64,000 nucleotides of DNA from Tetrahymena thermophila SB210 (lineage: Eukaryota; Ciliophora; Oligohymenophorea; Hymenostomatida; Tetrahymenidae). Every line of letters starts with the position of its first letter. Position 1 is the first letter of the stretch. This document shows positions 29,440-43,600 of this stretch, in pieces. The stretch covers positions 1 to 64,000 of the forward strand of contig NW_002476575.1 in the NCBI RefSeq assembly GCF_000189635.1. Direction: 5' to 3'. Both the position numbers and the translations under genes were made by a program. The notes beneath the pieces were generated by a model that had not been told where the DNA came from, did no database searches, and was given only the letters and a program-made list of their open reading frames with translations.

Positions 29440-30670
29440 TCAATTTAAAAGTTTTATAAAATCTTGATAGTATTACATACAGTCATTTATATCTTCTTTT
29501 TGTATTCTTTTGGAAAACATTTACCACCACTCTACTTACTAAGCAGGGATGTCAATATCGCCAAAATCATCATCTTCTTGTTTTTATTCATTAGACTCTA
29601 TTTGGATGTTTGGTAAATTACAATTTAATTTTTCAGCAGCAGCTTGGATTGCAACTATGGTTAGGATCATAGGATGGAAGTACAAACACAAATTACTCAT
29701 ATAAATTGTATTGGTATTTTCTTCTGCAAGCTAGATTAAGTCTTAAAAGACAATTTTATCTGTAATGCCGTTATATTTCTTTTTAAATATATCTAAGTAC
29801 TTACTAGTTACTTCAACAACCAAGTCATATCCTATTAATTTTACAATTTTAAATGATAAATCTACTTATCAGCAAACTATTAATTGAATATAGATACTAA
29901 GCTAAATAAATAAATTCAAGTAAGTGTCTATTTATATGATGTCAAAAAAACTAAATTTTAATTCGATTTGCATCTTTTTTTGAAAAATTTTGAACCCAAT
30001 TAATATAAATTTTGTAATTAATTACCTGACATTTATAATATTTCTATTTCTGCAGTTTAAAAGTTTTCATGATGCATTGTGATTGCCTTTGGACCAAGCT
30101 TTTGTAAATAAGCTTCCTATTATTCTTTGGTTTCAAGGCGGTTTGGATCTACATACTTATTGAATTATTAAAGTCTCATTTTTTATGCTACAATTAGAAA
30201 AGATTTTATTGTATCTTCCAATCTTCTTTAATGGTAATCGTCCTTAGCCATTAATAAAATGCTAACAGTTCCATACAAAAATCTATCAAAATTCTTGAAA
30301 GAAACATTTTAGCAGAATCTTTAGAAAATAACTATGGCCTTTTATACCTTTATCAATAAAATAAACATTTAAAAAAAGCTTTTAACTAATAAATGAAAAT
30401 AAATGCTAAGGATCAAACAAATTAAAATAAAAAATTGCTTCAAAATCTCAGCAATATTCATTTGCACAAAGTAAAATTTTTATTATTATTAATATTTACA
30501 GTGCTTAAAGGCAAATGGAGAGATTCAACTCCTAAACTCATCATAAATTTAATTGATTCTTTACGCAGTTGAGCTTCCTTTTTTAAATCTATATTTGCTT
30601 TAGTGTTCGGATTATACTCCCAACTTTCCTTAGTCAGAAGTTTCATCCTTCCCTTTAATATTTGAGCCAT
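29440..30670 (-). CDS. Cyclin-domain protein 2, paralogue of protein 1
   Basis: Three minus-strand exons, 30500-30670, 30026-30347 and 29440-29831, encode 294 residues (885 nt in frame). KLLTKESW at the start matches WLLTKEDW of its neighbour; VIFQRFCQNVSFKNFDRF..SILLMAKDD aligns with box 1 of protein 1; GYDLVVEVTSKY aligns with GYDFVVDTALPY; and MSNLCLYFHPMILTIVAIQA is the second-fold helix. The first two intron positions and phases (0 and 1) are the same in both genes; the third intron of protein 1 is absent here. The usual CLFLA.K motif is altered to ILLMAKDD, so CDK binding may differ. The C-terminal region has an acidic stretch (EDDDFGDID). The genes are tandem on one strand, so local duplication with divergence is the simplest origin. 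The acceptor at 30347/30348 was chosen because it alone keeps phase 0 and the cyclin pattern. Confidence 0.8.
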
Positions 30671-33600
30671 TTTACTTTCCTAAATAAAGTGATTCTTTAC
30701 TATTACAATCAAATAATATAAATAAATAACTCTTTATCAAGTAATATATTTATTTTTAATCTTAATAGTATTGATTCCTTTGGATGGTATTTAAAATTGC
30801 ATCAACTAAATAAACTCTGCAAATTATTAAGATTTAGCACAACTATTTTTTTGTATATTTATTTTCTTTTAAAGCAAATCAAAAAAACACATTCAAAATA
30901 AAATTATTTTTATCAACATCAAAATAGAAAATACAAAGAAAATCATTAAAACCAAACAATTAAATTTAAAATTCATTAATATTTCATTGACTTAAATCAT
31001 TATAAATTGTAAGAAAGAGTAAAAACATTAAACTAAATTTAGCATGATTAAAAATTAATATATTTTTGTAAATTAAAAATCATCACCTACCTACTTACTA
31101 GTCATAAAATACATTTAACAATTTATAAAAATATTTTTTCCTTTAAAATAAGTAATTATTTAGTCATGCTATATATAAAAAAATCAAAATCAATCAATTT
31201 TTATTAATATTATTTATTGAAAAAAAATAGTCAATTTTTATAATTATCAATGAGAAAATATACAAAAACTTAAAATTGTTTCGATATTGAAAGCTTAAAT
31301 CTTACCTTATCTAAAAATATTAATAATATAAAGGTAGTTATTTAGTTAGTAAGATAGATTTATTTATATTTCTATGTATAAAAAGAATACTTTTAAAAGT
31401 TAGGTTATTGTTTTTGTCATTAGATTTGGCTGGATGATATTTTGCAAACTTTAATAATTAGAAATAAAGATTTTTGATAATTATAAAATAAAATAATAAA
31501 AATAAATTTAATGCCTGAAATCTCAATATTTTTAGAATAACTTTAATAAATTACTATAATCGATATTCATTTACTCTACTAAAATGATTTATTTCTTAAA
31601 GCTGAATGTTTGGAAGATAAAATAATATATGAATATGCTTGACTATGAAACAAAAAGAGTTTTTATTTAAAAAAAGAAATGAAGAATTACTAAAAAAAAA
31701 TTAAATAATTCAATTATTTTTATAGTTAGGTAAGTGTATTCACACTAATTTAGAAAATTTTTAAAATAAATAAATAAATAAAAAGGAATACCTTAATATA
31801 TAAATAATAATGATTAAGTTTAAAGCAAGTGCTCTTAATTTAAAAATAGTTTGTGCTACTGTGAAAGTAATAATTAAAATTTGATAATAGAATTTTAACT
31901 TAGCTCATTTCAAATATATATCAATCAAAAAACTGTAATTATTTTTAGTTAGGTCTTCTTAATACCAATTTTGCATTAATTCAAATGCTCATGAATATTT
32001 ATGAAGGAAAATAGTTAGTTATTGACTGAATGATTATTTATTTATCTGTTTGATCATTAATAAAGATTAAATTTTTTGAGAGAAAATAGATTAATAGATA
32101 AAGATTTAGTTAAATTTAAATGTATCAGATGTGAACGTTTATGAGATTACTAGCTTTATCTATTTATATCTCTCTTTATCAATTTAAAGTTTAAATACTT
32201 TTTTATTAAGTTTTATCTATCCATCTGTCATGTCAGTCTGTTTGTCTTTTAGAAAGCTAAGATATATTTGTGAGTTAAGTTATTAATTTAAAGATACAAA
32301 TGTTTATTACGTTTTTACCAATTTAATTTTTATTCTTTTTCTTATTTTTATTTATATTAAAAATAAGATGTTTAAAAAAAAATAAATGGTTCATTCGTAA
32401 AAAATATTTGTATAAATTATTTCTATTTTAATCTTTAATCAATTTGAAAGGTTATTAAGTAAAAAGGTAGCGCTCAATTAATTTGGTTAGCTAATTTTTT
32501 AAGTTTTTAAAATACTAAGTAAGAATAATAGTTTTGTTTGGATTTGTTAATTTGTTTGTTTGGTTATTATTTGAGGTAAATAAATAAGTTTATTTGATTT
32601 TAGAATTATTAGGAGATTATTTTGTTGTCTCTATTGTAGGCTTTAAATTAATTTTTTTAAAGATAAAGAAAGAATTAAATAAGTAATCGTAAATGGTGCT
32701 TGTCGAAATGAAAAATATATAAATATTCTTCAATTGATTAAAACTCTTCCTAAGTAATACAGAGATAGAGAGATAGAGGCTAAAAGTTATTTTTGTTTTA
32801 AAAAATAATAAAATAGTAATTTATTATTTAATTTTGATTTAGCCTTTAAATAAACAGCAAGTAGGCAATTAATTTATTTATTTGTTTATTCAGTATTTAG
32901 AAAGAAATAAAGAATGAAAGGAAGGTAGTTATTGATCATAAGAAATAAGTATATTGTCTAAGATTTAAGATTGAGAAGAGAGAGAGAAGAAGTTATTTAT
33001 AGAGTTAATTAGTTAGTAGTTGAGATGAGTTTCCATAGAAATCAGCTATCAAAAAGAAAGGAGAGTGAGGAAGAGATAGGTAGAGAGAGAGAGAGCTTCA
33101 TAATTAATATGAACAGAAATGTAAAAGGGAAAAAGAAAGAGAAGAGAAAAGAAGGAAAAAAGATATATAAAATCTTTATATATCGTTTTTTTTTTATAGA
33201 AAGAAGGAGGTCATAAATTGTGTTATGTTATACAATACTTTTGATATATAAAATTCAATTTTAGTTACTATAATTAATAAATTAAATTGTTAGTTAAGTA
33301 AGAAAGTAAAGTTAAATTGATTCGTACATTTATTTATTGATTGATAGTTATTAATTTTTTTTTTTTGAATTGCTTGACTGGTAAAATTAAGATAGCTAGC
33401 TAACTAATTAAATAGCAGCAAGTAGAAGTTTAGATGCCGCCAGTCGAAGCAAAATTATTTGTTATTTTTTATATAAATTTTGTTAAACAAGCAGTTTCTT
33501 TTATGTTAGCATAATTTTTCTTTATATATCTCTGGATTTTGTATGTCGATACATGTTTCTCTCTTGGCTTTCCTTTTGATGGATTCATATTTTTCGGATT

Positions 33601-35134
33601 GTTATAAGAATGTTGTCTTTTAATGGTTAGTAAGAAAGTGAAAGTAGTTAGTTTAGCTTTTAGCTAATTCAGAAGTTAGACGCAGTAGCAGTTTTGAGAG
33701 TTTCAGATGTAATTGATTGAGTGATATAGAATTATTAAGTTTTAGATTGGTAGAGTTGTGTGTTGTCTCTTTGTTTTATAAATGTTGAATTATGTATGAA
33801 AGGAAACTGCTTCAAAAGGTTGCAAATATTATTATTATTATATAGATATTTATTATTGATGTTTTTATAGGTAGAGTTGTGGCAAGATTTATATACAATT
33901 CAGATTTATAAATAATGGAAGGGTAAAGGAAAGATGAGATGATATTTATTTATATATTTGAGGCATGCATATAGTGAGTGACTTTTGTTACAATTTAGAA
34001 GTGTTATGCGTTGTATGCAAGGGTTTCTCACATAGTTTTGGCAATGGAAGCATAGTTAATTCCAATGTGTTATGAACTATGTAAGCCGTTTTAAGATAAA
34101 GGAAGTACAATCTATTTTGATATAATTAGAAATAAGTTAAGATGAAATTTGAAAGTTTATATTAATGGAATAGAAAGGCAAAGTAATTAAGGATTAGAAA
34201 GTAAGCAGGGAACAGGCAAGGTGGTATTCAAATGAAATATTATAATAATTATCAAGATATTTATCTTAACTTTGTTAGGCAAGCGAATAGCTTTATTAAT
34301 AAAAAGTGGGGGCAATCTATCAATCAATCAATTGGATTTTTAAATATTAACGATTTAATTTCTTAGTAAAATTGGATTAAATCAATCACTTGATGAAAGA
34401 AAGAAGGAAAGTGGATTTATTTTGGGGGAAAGAAATCAGAAGAACTAATTTAATGTGAAAAGTGAGTAGATCGGGGGCAAAATATATAATTTTTTTTAAT
34501 AATTTTTTTTTCTAAAAATTCAAAAAATTAAAGAAACAAAAAAAAAGAGGAAATCAAGAAAAAGAAAGAGCGTACATCAATCAATCATAAAATTCATTCA
34601 TTTGTGATGCGTTCAATAATAAAATACAAAAATAATATTCATATCGTCAATCAATCAATCAATCAAACAAAGAAATAATCAATCTAATTAATGAATTGAA
34701 GAGAGAAAATCGAAAAAAAATAAAAATCAAATAAATGAAATAAATAATTAAATAAATTGTATTCTTTCTTGATTATTTGGTAAATAGATAGAGGGAAAGA
34801 GTTATTAATTAGTTAATAAGCGAATTGGTATTCAAAAATTTAACAATTTGAGTAAAAAAATATATCTCTTTGTCTCTCTTTCTCTCTCCCTCTCTATTTC
34901 TATCTATTTATCTTACTCTCCTCTTTCTCTATTTCTTGAATTTCATTCAGAGCTTCATTGAGCTCAATGAATTAATAATTAGTAAATAAAAATAAAATTA
35001 ATCAAATGGAAAGAAAATGATAATAACATTTTCTCTTTCTCATTACTTTTATTAGAATTTGGAAGATTGAAAGAGTATTATAAGCAAATATTTAACTAAA
35101 TTTAAAGAAGACTGAAATCTTTCCAAAAAATTAA
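30671..35134. other. 4.5-kb region without a supported gene
   Basis: AT-rich, with a purine-rich tract (GAGAGA clusters) at about 32930-33170, a pyrimidine-rich tract (TCTCTTT clusters) at about 34863-34935, and (CAAT)n tracts near 34315-34330 and 34640-34668. G exceeds C on the plus strand from about 32.9 to 34.3 kb. A short open frame at 33025-33216 encodes only K/E/R-rich low complexity from the purine tract and is not called. No RNA gene was seen. Confidence 0.55.
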
Positions 35135-37645
35135 TCATTTAATCAAAAAAAATATTAAAAAAATAAATCTTTTTGTATGTTCATTAAGATTTTTATTGCT
35201 TGCTTACTTTGAAATACTTTGCAAAAAATTCATATTAATAGTAATAATAAAAGATAGTTTGAAGGTTACCTGAGGGATCTAGTACTGAGAGTTTTGGAGC
35301 TTGGATGAGTAGTCCATCATCAAAATGCTATTCATTTGGAGGAAATCTGAGTTAAGCATTTGGTGGTAGTTGGTACTGCTATTGTGGTTCTAGTTGCCGT
35401 TGTTATAATCCATCAGATTCAAGAAGTCAAAGTTCACTTCGTTCTATTGGCTGCTTTGAGATGGATAGACAGCTTCTTCTTGGCTGTATTGAGCGTTGTT
35501 GAAGAAAGTCTCCACAGGGTAGATAATAGGTAAGAGAGTATTATTTCCGTTGTCTTCATTCTTGACTGAGAAAGGCTCAGACTGAGAGGAAGATTAATGA
35601 GAAAAGTTATTATTATTTTATATTCCGAGGGAATGTGATGATTATTGTTGCTGAGGTTTATTAAATACACCAGTAGCAGTATTCATCACAGGAACTTAGG
35701 ATGTTAACTATTATTGTGATGTTTATGTGTAAGAATTTTGTGATTATTATTACTGTTGTTAGTATTATTTTTGTGTCGGTTGCATTGATGAAGTAGAGCA
35801 GCCAGGCACGTAGCAGACTTTTTATGTTGTTGTACTTCCTTAAATAGCTGAGCCACTCTAACATAAAGGCCAAGTATTGCTGCCAAATTGTTAGGAGGAG
35901 GCTGCGGCGGTGCATTACTATTCTTGTTCATGTTTTTGTTAATAATAAATATTACTTTATATATTATTCAAGTTATTATTATTGATAAATTATTATTGTA
36001 CTGCTACGTTGTTGCCGTTGCTACTGCTGCTACTACCGTTATTTATCAATGTTTCTGTGCATATTTATTATTATTATTATTATTTTTCGTTGCTGCTATT
36101 TTCCTATGAAGCAGAACATACAGCATTTTAAGCAACAGTAGCACCTGCAGGAGTTAATCCGAATGATTAAGGCAAGTAGGCAGAAGAATAATTCAAAAAG
36201 TTATTCTCGAGTCCGCTGCAGCCTTCAATTGTTTGTTACTGTTGTAATTAAAGCTATTAATTGGCGTTGTTAAGTTCGTCTTCAGCAGCCAAAAAGTAGG
36301 AGTTCAGATTATTGAAGTTGTTTTAGGCAGTGCTATTACCAATAAGGCCAAGATGACAGAAAATTTCTTCGCTGAGCTTGCGTTTTTGGAGAGGAAGCAT
36401 CTATTCTTCGAAGTTATTGATTTGGTTGTTATCAAGCATGTAAATTTCTTCGTTCTTGGTGCTTTATTTTCTATTTGCAGAAGAATTACATTTTCTACCA
36501 CCAAAAGGAGCATTCTTAGATTCTTTTTTTATTTTCTTTTCCTTTTTGAGGGGAGGTCTCAAAGAAGCTGCGTTGGCAGCAGCAGAAATGAGGTAAAATG
36601 AATTTTCATCATCATCTTATTAAATTTTCTTATTATTCTTAAGTTCGCCTTGCTTAAACATCATATTGTAGATTTCATCTTCAGATTCATCATCATCATC
36701 ATCTTCATCATCTTCTTCATCATATAAATCGCCTTCGATTTCATCATAACCATACTTATCAGTCATGTTTTTGAAGTACTAGCTTTGGTCGTAGAAGTTA
36801 GCAGGAGAGGTGGAAGAAGGATAAGAGGAAGAAGAGAAGGAAATAACAGAAGTAGCAGAAGATTAGGGCTATTGTTGTTATTGTTAATATTGTTAGACTC
36901 CGTTAAGACTGTTAAGATTCTATATTTAATTTTCAAGTGAATAGTAATAGCAAGTAGCGTTTTGCTGATTCTTCTAGAAAGATTCAGAGTAATAGGCATT
37001 ATCGTTATTGAAGGTGGAAATAGTAGCAGTAGGATTAGATTAGTTATTCATATAGCTAGAGTATTTAGTAGGATCAGCGGATAATTTGCCATCTTTTTTA
37101 TCGTTTTTCAAAGCGAGATTGGCTTGAATGCGTTATTAGATTTGGTAGTCTTAAGCTTCCATGAGTTATTGTTAAGCATTGAAAGAATTAGGGTGAACTC
37201 TCTTTAAGTGGCGGATAAGTTATCCATTCTTGAAGAAATCCTTGTCACATTCACCACATTTGTAAGGCTTCTTTAAGTTGTGGATGAAGGTTAAGTGCTT
37301 GTACAAGCAGGCACGTTTAGGGAATCTTAAAGGACAAATTTCGCATTAGAAAGGGAAATCTTCAGCATGAAGAGTCTTGATATGTCTTTCTAAGTGGTGC
37401 TTACAAGCAAATTGCATAGTACATTGGCTGCATTTGAATGGTTTAGGTTCAGCAGAGTGAGAAATCATGTGGCGTTTCAAATGGGAATTACGCTTGAAAG
37501 TCTTGTTGCATTATGTGCAAGTGAAGTTCTTAATATTAAGATGAGATTCACGAACGTGACGAGATAATTTACTCTTTTTAGAAAAAGTACGTTTGCATTG
37601 TTCACAAACGAATTCAAGGTTTTGTTGGCTATCAATGTCTTCCAT
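35135..37645 (-). CDS. C2H2 zinc-finger protein with Q/N/S-rich and acidic regions
   Basis: A single open frame of 836 residues, ATG at 37645 and TGA at 35135-35137. Five C2H2 fingers occupy residues 14-151: CEQC..H30/H35, CTQC..H59/H63, CSQC..H88/H93, CEIC..H117/H122, CGEC..H146/H151. The spacing (C-x2-C-x12-H-x3-4-H) is classical, so the product is probably a nuclear DNA-binding protein. Next come a Q/N/S-rich region, an acidic cluster rich in D/E at about residue 300 (YDEEDDEDDDDDESEDE), and a long Q/N-rich C-terminal half, all typical of activation or low-complexity domains. A glutamine run is encoded by six consecutive TAA codons near 36065-36085. The last ~45 residues after QYQIPQ look like intron or UTR; a donor-like CAG/GTAACC at about 35270 may start an intron, so the true C terminus is uncertain. 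The gene stands alone in a gene-poor region. Confidence 0.85.
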
Positions 37646-40600
37646 TTCAATAAATAATAAATTAGGGAAATATAGTTAGGTTTATTTAGGATCAAGTTAA
37701 TAATTTAGTCAGATAAATAGATAGATATTAATTAGGTGATTGTCAATTACTTTCTTAGCAATGAGATCTTAATTGATGGAGTGATAGTTAATAATTTAGG
37801 GATGATTTATTTGTATTTGTTTATGGTTGCAATAGATGTTAATAAAAGAAATTATGTCTTATACTATTTATCAAGTAAGTTAAATATATAGATCGATGTT
37901 GTTATATATCTAGGTAGGTAGATTATCAAATAATGTAAGATAATTGAGCAATAAGTTAATGTATAAATGAAATGAGCTTAAATTAGCTCTTTTTGTCAGT
38001 AAATCAGAAGCTTATCAAGTATAAATTCAAAATAGATTTTAGGTTATCGTTTTAAGCAGTCAAAAATATTTTAAGAGATATCAATGGATCAGTATGTCCT
38101 TCTTCAATAAAAGAAAATTTGATCTTATGTTATTTAAATGTGAGAAACAGCTATAGAGAATCTAATTTTAGAATCGAGTAGAGCGAATCTGATTGGAACG
38201 AGATAATTATTAAATTAATTAATTAGTTAATAAATAACTAGTTAGATAGTTAGAGTATTGTATGAAAAGACTCTTTGAAGACTCTGTTTAATTTCTTTAG
38301 ATATTATTGATTGATTTATTAATTAAATGTTTTCCAAGGTGGACTTTCTGAAATTAGTAATGAGTAGATTTATTATTTAGGGATTTTAATCTAATTGATT
38401 AGATCTAGTTCGATGAGGAAATGTTGTAGGATGCAAGCAGGTATGATCGATAGTTGCAAACGATTATGAAAATTTGTGTTTTGAAGCTGATTGGCTGTTG
38501 GGCTGTGCCTTGAAAATGAAAAGTATTGTTTTCTTTTTTTTGCTTAGTCTTTATTTGTTTTTATGATTTAATTTTTTGCTTGTATTCAATTTTTTCTTTT
38601 CTCGTCTTTTTATATTACTTTACTTTTTTAATCAAAAATAAGCATGCATGCAAAAAAACATACAAAAATCAAAATAAACAAAGAAAGATAAAAACACCCC
38701 AGTCTATTTAATAATTTATTAGTTTATCTTCTTTCTTTCTTAAATAATTTCAATGAAAAATAAACAGATATCAATCAATCGTAAAGTTAAGATTTTGATT
38801 GTTAATTTAATTTTTTTACTTTTTATTTCTTTCTTTCTCTTGCTTGCTTAATTAATAATATTGTCATATTTTTCTTTGATTTTGTATAGTTATTGATAAA
38901 CATTACGTTCATCATTGATTATTTAATTGATATTCTTTTTTCCTACCCATATTATTACTCATTATTCAAAAATTTTAATTCACCCAACCCCTCAAGATTT
39001 TTTAATTATTTACTACACCAAAATTTTATTTATTCAATGATGATATCACTTTAGCTAACAATCAAATAATAACTCATAATAACTTTAATACTACATTAAT
39101 GCAGCTCACGCGCCTGCCCTATTTATTTATCCCCTCACCACGCAAACTCAAAATTCAAAAAACAAAAAAATTAATAAAAAAATCAAAGAGAGAAGAAATC
39201 AAAAAGAAAACAAAGAAACAAACAAATCATTCTTCTTCTCTTTCATTCATTTATTCATCTTTTTCGTTGTCAAATATTTTTCATTTTCATCATATTAAAA
39301 ATAAATAAATAAACTTTTTTTCTTTTGTTCATTTAGTTCTCTTTTAATTATTCACTTATTTGTTCATTCATTATTACTTAAAATATTTGAAATTAATGAA
39401 TGAAAATCTATTTTATTCATTTTGTTTGTAATTTATTTAAAATAATATTAAGCTTATTTTATTTAGTGTAGTTGAGTCTTATTTGAGTCTCTCTGTTGGT
39501 CTTATTTTTCTTTTCTTTTATTGTTTTATCTCTATCAATCTATATATCAAAATAACTATCAACATCTCTTTCTTTTTGTTGGCTCATTTATAGTTTTGTC
39601 ATATTTGATTTGGAGTGAAATATGTCTTTTTTAGATGGGATATATCATGCTGTGTTTGTCTTCTGTTTGGTATTTGTTCCAGTTTTTTTTGAATTAATGT
39701 TTTCATTTGCTTGCAATTTAGGTTTACTATAAAATCATGTTTGTCTTTTATTCAAAACTTTGATCCACTCGAACAATATTATTAAAAGCTTTAATACTAC
39801 TTTTAAATGCTACTGAGTGATAGGAGAGTACCATAAAAGATTCTATATATGTTTAGTACTTTTTTCTAATAAGAATAAACCCTTTTAATGAGTTGGAATT
39901 TCTCTGAAGTGATTTTGTATGGTTTTTTTAAATCGCCATTTGAATTTCAAATTTTGTTTCAGGAACCTATTTTAGGGTTTTGTTTTTCTATTTTAGTAAA
40001 AAAATAAAATATTAAATAAACTTGATTGGTACTTTTAAAAATTGTTCATGAAAATAAGCTCAAAATAAGCAAAAATAAATGATTGAAATCTTGAGAAATG
40101 AATCTATGTTTTTGTTAGATTTCAACATTTCAAAATTTGCATTAATTTGTTGTGAATTTTAATTTAGCTTTCCAGTATTTCAACATATTTTAGTTCTCCT
40201 TGGAATCGATTTTTTGTTTATCTTTGTTAATATGCATATCTTTCAAAAAATAGCACTTTTTAAAGAGTTTTTCTTCTAAATAGTTAAATCATAGCCCTAT
40301 TTAGAGTTATTTTAGCTCTTTGCCGTTTAAAATGACAACGAATAACCTGTTTACACTTATTTTATATGTAAAAAAAAAATATTTATTACACTCATTCATT
40401 ATTCTGGAAAGTTTTGTGTGAGTTTTTATATGAATTTTCTATCAAATGGAAGTAGAAAAAGATGGATTCGAAACTTAGTTTTCTGAAACTCTTTTCTTGA
40501 AAATATCTTTAAAAAATGGTTTTACAATTGCAAAGTGATTGCTAAGCTATGTAGCAGAAATAGAAATTATATTTTTACTAGGTGGTTCAAGGTCGAGTTA

Positions 40601-43600
40601 TGATGGCAAAAAGTAGATCTGAAAAATTCTTGAATATAAAGCAAAAGAAGGAGCATAATAATAAAGAAAGAAAAAAAGTCAAAAATCACATGAATGCTTG
40701 ATAAATAAATAGATTGGATTGAATGAATGAATGATTAAATTTCTTTGTTATAAAACAGAAAAGCCAAAGAAAGATACGAAATTCTAATAATTTAAAATTC
40801 AGAGACTATTTTTAAACAAAAAATTTAAAATTGTTGAATCCAAATAAAAAAATTGTTTTATGTAAAATATTTTGTTATGTTGTAACAAAAAAAAATAAAA
40901 ATAAAATTTTGAGTATATAGATAGATGAGCTGATTTGAATAGTAGTGGTGATATTTGGAAACAACTTTGTAAAAGATAAAAGGATGTGTAAGAAATTTTG
41001 TTATATTTTGGAAGGGGGAGTACGCATTAGTTTTTAATTTGAAGCATTTTTAAGCTGGCTAAATTATAATTCCAATCTATACAAATTAATTAATTTTGAT
41101 AGTGAATGCAAGCAATCAAAAAAAAAATATAGATAGAAAAAAATTTTTCATTTTGTTAATAGCATTTATTGGCTTAAAATCTATCTATCTATAAATATCT
41201 TTTCATTCATTAAACTGCTTGCAACTAATTAATTATTAAATTATTTATTAATGTGCGTAGCTGAAAAAATATTTACTAAGGTTTTAACGTCTTTTTTGAA
41301 TATTAAGTAAACTACATGACTCAATATTCTTGCATGTGAAATATAAATGTTTTTTACATTTATAGGTACTTGTTGTTTTAATTTTATAAAATTCAACTTT
41401 TGTGTGCGTAAAACAAAAGCGACGTCAAAAATAATAAAATTGTTAAGCACTCAAAGGATGATGAGGGACATTTTCGTTTCATTTGAAAACAAATTGTTTA
41501 AAATAAAAAATAGATAAATAAATAAATATCTTGTATGTAATAGGTGTTTTATTTTACTGCTCCTTTTTCTCAAAATAATATTAATAATAATATGTATGCA
41601 TGAATGTAATCAATCAATAAATAGATTAACCTTTAAAAATATAAAAAATTTAATAAATTGAGATAGATTTGAATATATTTATGTGATTTTTGTTTATTTT
41701 TTGCTTGTTTGCTCTTCTTTGTGATTATTTTTCTATGAGAATAGTGAGAAATCTAAAAAAAGTTAAGCTGCACCATCAGGTTTTATTATAAAATTATCTT
41801 ATTACAACAATACTAAAAAAAGGGGGGTTGAAATTATACTTAGAAGGATGAGTGTTGGTTTTATTCATTCTTTTTATTAATAGTTGGGTATCTATCTAAC
41901 TATCTTTTATCAATAAACAAAAATAGATTTGAAAATTAAATCGAATTTCCACTCAAATATCTATTCCATTTATTTTAAAAAACTGTATTTATTCAAGATC
42001 AATTCCAAATTTGGTTTTTCTTTATCAAGTTAATATAACAATTTGGTTTCTTTAAAATAAACAAATAAAAAAATAATAGCAAGGCAAAGATATTCATTAA
42101 TTCTGAAGAGAATTTTAAACTAAATTCATTCGGCTTTTACTAAATTTTGAATCGTACTATTGCTTATCAATAAATATTTAATTGAATATAATAATTCATT
42201 TATTGATTGTTTTACTTATATTTGTTAATTAAGTGGATTACTTTTGTAAGTATTTTTTGTAATTATAATATTAAATCCCAAGCAACTAAATTTAGAATTC
42301 ATAAGAAATCAAAGTAAATTTTATAGGAAAATATCAAAAAATTTTAAACAAATGTATTCTTTTTCACATGTTAATAAGTGAATTTAATACTCTCTCTAAA
42401 TTACTCTTTACACAAGAGCTCATTTAATTAATTATTTTATAGATTTATAATGAAGAAATAGCAATAAAAGAATTACATTTATTCCTTCCAATTGTCTTTT
42501 TGTTTAGAAATAAAAAATGTTTTGAGGTATCAAAATTTAGTTTGTTTTTTTTACTAATCATGTAATTTGTTTCTGATCATTTTTAAATTTTATTAACACA
42601 TTAAGAAATATTTTGAATTTTATTGTAAGAGAATGCTGGTTTATTAGTTGATGATATCCTTGCTAAATGATTGGGAGTGCTAATTAATTCATTAAGGAAT
42701 TATCTGTTTGCTGTATTTATCTTAAAATAATTCATAAAATACTATAATGATTCTAGTTCAAATGTTGTAAATTCTGATTAATTTGGGACAATAAGTTAAA
42801 TTATAAATTAGACATATTATACATGAAATAACTATCTATGAGTGAACTTAATATGTCTTAAAATTTTCATTTGTATAGAAATCGCTATTTAAAGGTAAGT
42901 GGTTACTTATGATTGATAAATAGATAAACAAATAGGTAGATAGAAAGAAAAGAGATATAAATAGATTTATATCAATAATTAAAATACATACTAAGATATG
43001 ATGTAATCGTTGTAAATAAATCTTCATTAATCAAAATATTAGTTAAAGTTTCATATTTATATTAAAATTTGAATGGACAAAAAACTTTAATAATAATGAT
43101 TGGTAATCATATTGTTATATTTGAATAATATTTTCGCTCACTATAAAGATCTTAAAAATCAATATAAATAACAAAGCTAGATAGCTAGAGAAATAAATAG
43201 CTTGCTTTATAAATATAAAATTAATGTAAGTAACCAGGAATAATTAAATTTATTGAACGTGTTGAAATTCTAAAAAGTAAAACATACATTTCTTTTCTTC
43301 TATTAATCTTGTAAAATTACCAAAATTAAATGTAAGAGCAAGGCTAAATAAATAAATTTATTCTTAAAATAAAACTATAATTTTTATAGAACTAAAATCT
43401 AATGTGATTATTATCTTAATAAAAAATCATTAAAATTTTGTTATTAAAATAAAAAATTACTATTTTGCTAAACATTTTTATCATACTACTTCTTAAATGT
43501 TTGTTAATTTATTTACAAATTTAAATTTGTATTCATGTGTATTTTTTTGTAATTTATAGTAACTTAATGAATTCTCATAGGAAGTTTGATTAGATTGTTT

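Noticed and set aside
33025-33216. Plus-strand open frame of about 63 codons
   Set aside because: It consists of low-complexity K/E/R from a purine-rich tract and has no splice context.
35434-36109. Several overlapping open frames on both strands
   Set aside because: They are shadows of the zinc-finger gene, which is continuously open through this interval when TAA and TAG are read as Gln.
41241-41450. Minus-strand open frame of 69 codons
   Set aside because: No flanking splice signals or extension under the ciliate code; the length is expected by chance when TGA is the only stop in such AT-rich DNA.
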